A stretch of 64,000 bases of DNA from Williamsia deligens (lineage in GTDB: Bacteria > Actinomycetota > Actinomycetes > Mycobacteriales > Mycobacteriaceae), in NCBI RefSeq assembly GCF_024171765.1, contig NZ_JAMTCI010000001.1, forward strand, positions 1,651,137 through 1,715,136. The letters are read 5' to 3'. Position 1 is the first letter of the stretch. Every line of letters starts with the position of its first letter. Below are positions 58,955-64,000 of the stretch, in pieces. Made by a program: the position numbers and the translations under genes. Under the pieces are notes generated by a model. It saw only the letters and a program-made list of their open reading frames with translations, did no database searches and had not been told where the DNA came from.

Positions 58955-60388
58955 TCACCGCCGTGGCGGGTTGCCCAGCTGTCGTTGGACGATCCCGCCG
59001 AGCACGTCGCCGACCTGTGCGACGAATGCCTGACGGACCCGGGGATCACCCGCGATCGTGCCGACGTCGTTGGTCGAACACCCCGTCCGGGCCGGCTTTC
59101 CGTCGAGCCGGTCGTTCAGCCACAGCATCGCCGCGAGGAAGCCCACCACCGCGAGTGAGATGTGCTCGCTGAAGTGGTCGCGCAGGTATTCGACGCGGGC
59201 TCCGGGCGCCGCGCAGTAGGTCCGGACGAGTGCGTCGACCGGCCCCACCGGCGCGATCCAGTCGGGGTGGGACTGGTAGACGAACAGCGGCATCGTGGGC
59301 ACCGTCGAGCCCAGCTTCAGCCGACCGAGGACGCGTCTCGGCACGGGCTGGTCGAGCGGGTCGCCGGGACCGACGAAGAGACCCTTGATGTCGACGAAGG
59401 GTGCGAGCGTGGCCTGATACGCCAGGCACAGTGGGTTCTTCGCCGACAGCAGCGCACGTCCGAGCGGATTCACGCGGGCAGCGATGAACCGGGCGAGCTC
59501 CGGGTACTCGCGGCTGACCCCGATGATCCCGGCCATGATCAGCCCGGACCCGAGGTTCCGGTTCGCCAGGTCCACCAGCGCGCGGATGTCGGCCGGGACC
59601 CCACCCTCGGCGGCCGCGGTGATGTGCAGTTCCGGGGCGTAGCTCTGCTGCAACTCGGCGGCCCACCCCGTCGCGATCGCTCCGCCCGAGTAGCCGATCA
59701 TCCCGATCCGCGCGTCGGGCGCCAGCCCGAGTGGCGTGAACGACCGTGCGGCGCGGATGCCGTCGAGCACGATGCGACCGGCGAGAGGCCCGGCCGCGAA
59801 CGCCGACTGCGGGCCCTCGTGGTCGGCGACCACCACCGATGACCCCGTCGCGAGCAGCGACGCGATCTGCAGCACCTCCAGGGACGAGTCGACCGACCCG
59901 CTGACCGGGCCGGGGACCGAACCCTGTTGCAGGACATAGGACGGCGCGCAGTACTGCGCCGTCGAGTCCTCCGCCGACTGCCACGACACGAGACGCCGTG
60001 TCTTCGCAGGGTTCGTGCCCCGGGGTGTGATGAGGGTGGCGACCGCGGGAATCGGTGCGCCGCGGGTGTTCGTCGAGCGATACGAGACCTGCCAGGCGTC
60101 GACCGCGATCGGCACCACGGAGAACGCGGCGAGACTGATCCGGCGGGCGGCCAGGATCTGACCGGGCTGAGCGGACGCCACCTGCCCGGCGGGCGGTGCG
60201 TAGAAGCGCGGGTCCAACTCCGGGGGCAGCGGGACGGTCCCGAACGGCGGCGGCGGCGCGATCGACGGGGGCGACGGTTGTGGCGCCGCGGTCGCGACCG
60301 GGGCCAGCAGTCCGCTCGTGAGACCCGCGCACACCGCCGCCACGCCCAGGCACCGCGCGAACCATCTCCGCTGTCGTCGACCCCGCAC
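58955..60388 (-). CDS. Secreted lipase family (LIP) protein
   Basis: 477 aa from a GTG at 60388. The signal peptide runs RRQRRWFARCLGVAAVCAG to about APVATA-A. The mature part is the secretory lipase (LIP, PF03583) fold: ILAARRISLAAFSVVPIAVD, the nucleophile elbow GYSGGAIATGWAAEL near residue 225, and the late Asp/His in QSHPDWIAPVGPVD and HISLAVVGFL. These are Candida-lipase-like enzymes common in mycobacteria and relatives. The operator at 60409 is right before the start, so TetR control is expected. Confidence 0.88.
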   Translation of the reverse strand: MRGRRQRRWFARCLGVAAVCAGLTSGLLAPVATAAPQPSPPSIAPPPPFGTVPLPPELDPRFYAPPAGQVASAQPGQILAARRISLAAFSVVPIAVDAWQVSYRSTNTRGAPIPAVATLITPRGTNPAKTRRLVSWQSAEDSTAQYCAPSYVLQQGSVPGPVSGSVDSSLEVLQIASLLATGSSVVVADHEGPQSAFAAGPLAGRIVLDGIRAARSFTPLGLAPDARIGMIGYSGGAIATGWAAELQQSYAPELHITAAAEGGVPADIRALVDLANRNLGSGLIMAGIIGVSREYPELARFIAARVNPLGRALLSAKNPLCLAYQATLAPFVDIKGLFVGPGDPLDQPVPRRVLGRLKLGSTVPTMPLFVYQSHPDWIAPVGPVDALVRTYCAAPGARVEYLRDHFSEHISLAVVGFLAAMLWLNDRLDGKPARTGCSTNDVGTIAGDPRVRQAFVAQVGDVLGGIVQRQLGNPPRR

Positions 60389-60408
60389 GAGACACCCTCT
60401 CGACTATT

Positions 60409-60428
60409 GTGAGACACCGGCGTCTCAC
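60409..60428. promoter_or_regulatory. Operator upstream of the secreted lipase
   Basis: GTGAGAC-ACCGGC-GTCTCAC, a 7-bp inverted repeat with a nearly symmetrical centre, 21 bp before the lipase GTG. It sits between the lipase and a TetR gene on the same strand and is a probable TetR-type site. The half-site GTGAGAC is also close to that of the operator at 11534 (TGAGACC). Confidence 0.6.
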
Positions 60429-60477
60429 TGTCGGGCGAAGCTACCGCAGGGTGAGCCACGCCACAAGGGCCGGGGGG

Positions 60478-61113
60478 TCAGATGCGGATGAAGGCCAGCA
60501 GGATCTGGGCCAGGACGTCGACGATCGCCTCGACGTCGGGCCGGTCCGGCCCGTCGGTGCTCCAGCGGTGGACGACGGCGGTCAGCGCACCGACGAAACC
60601 GATTGCGCGATAGGAGTCCTCGACCGCATCGCCCGCCGGTCGTCCCACGTAGTCGCGCACGGCCGAACCGAGGAAGTCGACCCACACCTCGCGGCCGGCC
60701 AGCCGGTGGTCCTCGACGCGGGGGCTCACGCCGACGATCTCCACGAAGACGATCGCCGCCCGGCGGCGGTCCGTGCCGATGGACCGCATGAACGCCGTCA
60801 TCGACACCCGCGCGAGCGTCGGTACGTCGTCGGTCGCGGCCGCAGCGAGATCGGCGCCGACCTCAGCGCGCGCCTGAGCCTGCACCTCGTCGTAGGCGGC
60901 GAGCAGCAACGACTCCCGGTCGGTGAACTCCTCGTAGAACTGCCGCCGCGACAGGCCGGCCTCCCGGCACAGGGCGGTCACGGAACTCCCCGCGTACCCC
61001 GAGGTCCCGAACACCTCGATCGCCGCGTCGACGAACCGGCGCCGCCGCTCCGCACGCCGATCCGCCACCGACCGACCCGCATAGGTGCGGGTGGAGCCGG
61101 CGTCGGTGGTCAC
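60478..61113 (-). CDS. TetR-family regulator coupled to namH
   Basis: 211 aa from a GTG at 61113, which overlaps the namH stop (GTGA). The HTH is in residues about 25-70: RFVDAAIEVFGTSGYAGSSV, then LCREAGLSRRQFYEEFTDRESL. It lies just upstream of the lipase gene and its candidate operator. It is thus translationally coupled to namH but may control the lipase; both relations are inference. Confidence 0.88.
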   Translation of the reverse strand: MTTDAGSTRTYAGRSVADRRAERRRRFVDAAIEVFGTSGYAGSSVTALCREAGLSRRQFYEEFTDRESLLLAAYDEVQAQARAEVGADLAAAATDDVPTLARVSMTAFMRSIGTDRRRAAIVFVEIVGVSPRVEDHRLAGREVWVDFLGSAVRDYVGRPAGDAVEDSYRAIGFVGALTAVVHRWSTDGPDRPDVEAIVDVLAQILLAFIRI

Positions 61114-62690
61114 GACTCGAGGCGGCGTGCGCGCAGTTCGTGACCCTTCGAGGTCAGGCAGCGACCGGTCGGCAGATCCCAGGACCACCCGTGCAGGTTG
61201 CAGGTCAGTTTCTCGCCCTCGATGACGCCGAACGCCGAGAGGTCGGCCTTGAGATGCGGGCAGCGTCGCTGGATCTCCCAGCCGTCCTTCTCGATCGACG
61301 CGGTGTCGTCGTGGGCCTCGGAGAACCAGCCGTCGGCGTACGCGATCCGTTCTGCGGTCAGGCATTTGAAGAACGTGTAGAGGAACTCGTTGTAGCCGCC
61401 GACGCGCCAGGTGGTGAAGCGTGTCGACAGGAAGATGGTGTTCACCCAGTCGGGCTCACCGTCGCGCAGGACCGTGCGGACCAGCTCGGGCGCGATGCGG
61501 AACCCGTAGCGGTACTTGCCCTCTCCCTCCTTGGGCTCGCGGACGATCCGGTTCGGGAAGTCGAGGACGACGGTCTCCTCGCCGATCACCAGGCCGACCG
61601 GGTACCCGATCCCGTCGGAGATGAGGTCACTGGCGCCCATGATGGGCTCGAACAGCTCGCGCAGCGCGGGCAGCAGTGGACCGGTGTCCTCCGTGGCCCA
61701 CGTCGCCTTCTCGGCGGCGATCACCGGCGCGAACTTCTCCGCCATCCGCTCGAGGTAGGCGGCCTTGTTCTCGCCGAACACCTCGTCGGGCGCGTAGGGG
61801 TGCTCGATCGAGACCAGTTCGGGGCCGGTGAGATCCACCGTCGACCCCGAGACCATCATCAGACCGCGGTGCTTCGTGCCGTCGTCGGTGCCGTGCTCGA
61901 GCATCTGCTCCAGGAACGTCGCCTGGTCGGGGAAGATGCTCGTCGGCCGGCCCTTGTCGTCGACGTCGCCGGTGTCGTTGAGGTACCGCAGCTCGTCGTC
62001 GAGGAACATCGGCGGGCCCGCGGACGGGACGACCCAGGTGGCACCGACCTGCTCGATGTAGGACCGTGCCCGGTCCATGCCGCGCTGCCGCTTCTGCGCG
62101 GCGAAGTTCGCCTTGGTGCGCTTGGGGATGTCGTAGACCATCGGGTACCAGATGGCACCGGAGTACTGCAGCAGGTGGATGTCGACGTGCCCGAACGCGT
62201 CGTGGATCACCGACAGGTCGACAGGGCGCGCGTCGTTCATGTTGAAACACGTGGTCTCGCCGTCGGAGACGACGAGACCCGAGTCACCGATGGGGCCGTC
62301 GGCCGGAGCCCGCAGCGCCACGATCATCACCTCGAGGCTGCCGCGATCGGTCGAGACGGTGGTCTTCACCGAGTCCTCGGTCTCGACGAACCGGTGGAAC
62401 CCGAGCGCCTCGAGTTCGCGGCGCAGATCCGGCACGGGGTAGTCGGGCAGGAGGACCTGGGCGTCCTTGTTCACGTTCTCCGCGAGGTTGCGCGCGTCGA
62501 AGTGATCGCGGTGCAGGTGCGAGACGTAGAGGAAGTCGCAGTCGCCGAGAGCCGCCCAGTCGAGTTCGGAGTTGTCCGGGAACGGGAACCACGACGCGAA
62601 GTACGCGGGATTGACCCACGGGTCGCACAGGATCGTCCCGGCCGTCGTCCGGATGTGGAACCCGGCGTGTCCCACGCTGGTGACCTGCAC
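61110..62690 (-). CDS. namH: UDP-MurNAc hydroxylase NamH (metallo-beta-lactamase fold plus Rieske domain)
   Basis: 526 aa. An N-terminal metallo-beta-lactamase fold has HAGFHIRTTAGTILCDPWVN and the HxHxDH motif (SHLHRDHFDARNL). A C-terminal Rieske [2Fe-2S] centre shows CPH in RRCPHLKADL and CNLH in LTCNLHGWSWDLPTGRC (C-x-H ... C-x-x-H). This combination is that of NamH (Rv3818 of M. tuberculosis), which turns UDP-N-acetylmuramate into the N-glycolyl form found in mycobacterial peptidoglycan. The next genes (TetR, acyltransferase) also recall that neighbourhood. Confident for family, high but not certain for reaction. Confidence 0.88.
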   Translation of the reverse strand: MQVTSVGHAGFHIRTTAGTILCDPWVNPAYFASWFPFPDNSELDWAALGDCDFLYVSHLHRDHFDARNLAENVNKDAQVLLPDYPVPDLRRELEALGFHRFVETEDSVKTTVSTDRGSLEVMIVALRAPADGPIGDSGLVVSDGETTCFNMNDARPVDLSVIHDAFGHVDIHLLQYSGAIWYPMVYDIPKRTKANFAAQKRQRGMDRARSYIEQVGATWVVPSAGPPMFLDDELRYLNDTGDVDDKGRPTSIFPDQATFLEQMLEHGTDDGTKHRGLMMVSGSTVDLTGPELVSIEHPYAPDEVFGENKAAYLERMAEKFAPVIAAEKATWATEDTGPLLPALRELFEPIMGASDLISDGIGYPVGLVIGEETVVLDFPNRIVREPKEGEGKYRYGFRIAPELVRTVLRDGEPDWVNTIFLSTRFTTWRVGGYNEFLYTFFKCLTAERIAYADGWFSEAHDDTASIEKDGWEIQRRCPHLKADLSAFGVIEGEKLTCNLHGWSWDLPTGRCLTSKGHELRARRLES

Positions 62691-62794
62691 GTGTACCCGT
62701 CCTCTCGTGTGGTCGGCTGTTCACCGCGAGGATAGTCGCGGCCCCCACCACGACCCGAGACGTGCAGGTGAGACCGCCCACTAGGGTGGTCGGC

Positions 62795-63550
62795 GTGGAA
62801 CCCGCCTACGACACCGTCATCGCCGTCGCCCGTTCGATGTGGGCGCTGCAGGGACTGAAGTTCACCGTGAACGGCGCCGAGAACATCCCCGACGACGGCG
62901 GCGCCGTGGTCGCGATCAACCACACCGGCTACATGGACTTCACCTACGCGGGCCTGCCCGCGTTCCTGCACAACCGCCGCAAGGTCCGGTTCATGGCGAA
63001 GAAAGAGGTCTTCGACTCGAAGGTCAGCGGGCCGATCATGCGGGCGCTGCGGCACATCCCCGTCGACCGCGAGGCCGGGTCCGACAGCTACAAGGCCGCG
63101 GTGGACTACCTGCGCCGCGGTGAGCTCGTCGGGGTGTACCCCGAGGCCACGATCAGCCGCAGCTTCGAGATCAAGGACTTCAAGTCCGGCGCGGCGCGTA
63201 TGGCGCTCGAGTCCGGCGTGCCGATCGTCCCGCATGTCATCTGGGGCGCCCAGCGGGTGTGGACGAAGGGACACCCCAAGAACATGGGCCGGTCGAACGT
63301 CCCCATCCACATCACCGTCGCCGATCCGATCGCCCCCGAGGGCGACCCCGACAGCCTCACCGCGCGTCTGCACGAGGTCATGGTCGAGACCCTGCGCCGC
63401 ACGCAGGAGGGCTACGGGCCCCATCCGGCCGGCGAGTTCTGGGTCCCCGCCCGGCTCGGGGGGTCGGCGCCGACGCTCGAGGAGGCGAACGCCGCCGACG
63501 CCGAGGAGGCGGCGGAGCGGGCACGCCGTCGCGCGGAGCGCAACCAGTAG
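62795..63550 (+). CDS. PlsC-like 1-acylglycerol-3-phosphate acyltransferase
   Basis: 251 aa from a GTG at 62795. Motifs: NHTGYMDF (HX4D acyltransfer motif), FMAKKEVFDSK, GVYPEATISRS (PEGT-type motif) and SGVPIVPHVIWG. A basic C-terminal coil rich in Ala, Arg and Glu ends the chain. It acylates lysophosphatidate or a related acceptor at the membrane. It is divergent from namH and matches Rv3816c by position (from memory). Confidence 0.9.
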   Translation: MEPAYDTVIAVARSMWALQGLKFTVNGAENIPDDGGAVVAINHTGYMDFTYAGLPAFLHNRRKVRFMAKKEVFDSKVSGPIMRALRHIPVDREAGSDSYKAAVDYLRRGELVGVYPEATISRSFEIKDFKSGAARMALESGVPIVPHVIWGAQRVWTKGHPKNMGRSNVPIHITVADPIAPEGDPDSLTARLHEVMVETLRRTQEGYGPHPAGEFWVPARLGGSAPTLEEANAADAEEAAERARRRAERNQ

Positions 63551-63569
63551 CGGTGGCCGTGCGGCGCGA

Positions 63570-64000
63570 CTAGACGACGTCGAGGGCTGCGCGGTCGCCG
63601 CCGGCCCGCTTGGCCGCGTACATCAGGGCGTCGGCGGTGCGCAGGGCGTCACGGAAGTCGTCGGCCGCACGGTACGACGCCGAGGGGGTCTCGAGCACGG
63701 CGGCGCCCACGCTGACGGTGAGACCCATCGCCGAGTCGGTGTCCTCGGGGACCGGGATCCGCAGCGCCGGCGCGATCGCGTCGACCTGCGCGCGGAGTTC
63801 GTCCGCGGACCCGCTGAGGATGACCATGAACTCCTCGCCGCCCGTCCGGCCCACCACGGCGTCGTCCGGGGTCGCCTGCGACATCGCGCCCGCCAACCGC
63901 TGGAGCACGACGTCGCCGGTGTCGTGCCCGTAGGTGTCGTTGACGACCTTGAAGTCGTCCACGTCGACCACCACGATCGCGATGGCGTGGCCGAGCGCGC
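63570..64000 (-). CDS. GGDEF-domain diguanylate cyclase, C-terminal fragment
   Basis: Partial, the 5' end lies beyond the right edge. Seen: VVVDVDDFKVVNDTYGHDTG (Mg/GTP site Asp and Asn/Asp), the active motif GGEEF in VGRTGGEEFMVIL, and GLTVSVGAAVLE at the end. The G-G-E-E-F sequence is the active form, so it should make cyclic di-GMP. No RxxD inhibition site is seen in the visible stretch before GGEEF. The sensory part is outside. Convergent with the acyltransferase gene. Confidence 0.93.
   Translation of the reverse strand, partial: ALGHAIAIVVVDVDDFKVVNDTYGHDTGDVVLQRLAGAMSQATPDDAVVGRTGGEEFMVILSGSADELRAQVDAIAPALRIPVPEDTDSAMGLTVSVGAAVLETPSASYRAADDFRDALRTADALMYAAKRAGGDRAALDVV

Overview
The window is high-GC DNA with tightly packed genes, many GTG starts and 4-bp ATGA/GTGA overlaps, from an actinobacterium of the order Mycobacteriales. 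A Gordonia/Williamsia-like genus is my guess; the genus is not proven. The markers are LysX, NamH (N-glycolyl muramic acid), an EspR-like regulator, mycothiol-dependent isomerase-fold proteins, an F420-type LLM oxidoreductase, an LCP protein and an IdeR-type iron box. Several blocks recall, from memory, the Rv3816-Rv3859 part of the Mycobacterium tuberculosis chromosome: gltB-gltD, rraA, espR, a GDT1-like gene, a 178-aa hypothetical, sodA, a glycerophosphodiesterase, a DUF2470 gene, pheA, a phosphoglycerate-mutase-like gene, a zincin, a septum-formation gene, serS, namH and an acyltransferase.

Layout. 0-3.4 kb: end of a two-component system, a DUF222/HNH protein and a secreted lipase. 3.9-10 kb: glutamate synthase gltB-gltD. 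10-15.7 kb: an SMP-30 protein, a TetR regulator with its operator, a thiolase-like/crotonase fusion, a small secreted protein and a hydrolase. 15.7-21.5 kb: lysX, an S4 protein, rraA and a succinic-semialdehyde dehydrogenase behind a palindromic operator. 21.6-24.3 kb: a copper-linked group (CopC, YcnI, Met/His-rich membrane protein) and a DUF6474 protein. 24.4-29 kb: a RecB-like nuclease, the EspR-like regulator, GDT1 family, sodA.

29.6-36.4 kb is the most interesting part. It is a four-gene operon encoding full-length JetA (DUF3375), JetB (DUF4194) and JetC (SMC/SbcC-like ATPase) of a Wadjet/MksBEF-type complex. Where JetD (the Toprim nuclease) is expected, there is instead a winged-helix HTH_42/AlkZ-like DNA-glycosylase-family protein with a QxQ motif. 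The operon and the enzymes after it (VOC, mycothiol isomerase fold, LLM oxidoreductase, S49 peptidase) appear to lie between neighbours that are close together in mycobacteria (sodA and the glycerophosphodiesterase). A cluster of DnaA-box-like sequences sits at 40.0 kb.

41.2-52.4 kb returns to conserved genes: GDPD, DUF5926, a symmetrical intergenic repeat cluster with a 30-bp perfect palindrome, LCP, a CPBP protease, an iron-box-controlled DUF2470 gene, pheA, serS and others. 52.4-61 kb is accessory: a transporter-like membrane protein, two AraC regulators, two neighbouring frameshifted genes (DUF2000 and AraC), a TetR/hydrolase pair with twin operators, an EVE-like protein and a secreted lipase. 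61.1-64 kb: namH overlapping a TetR gene, a PlsC-like acyltransferase and a partial GGDEF protein. I saw no rRNA, tRNA, CRISPR array, transposase or integrase.
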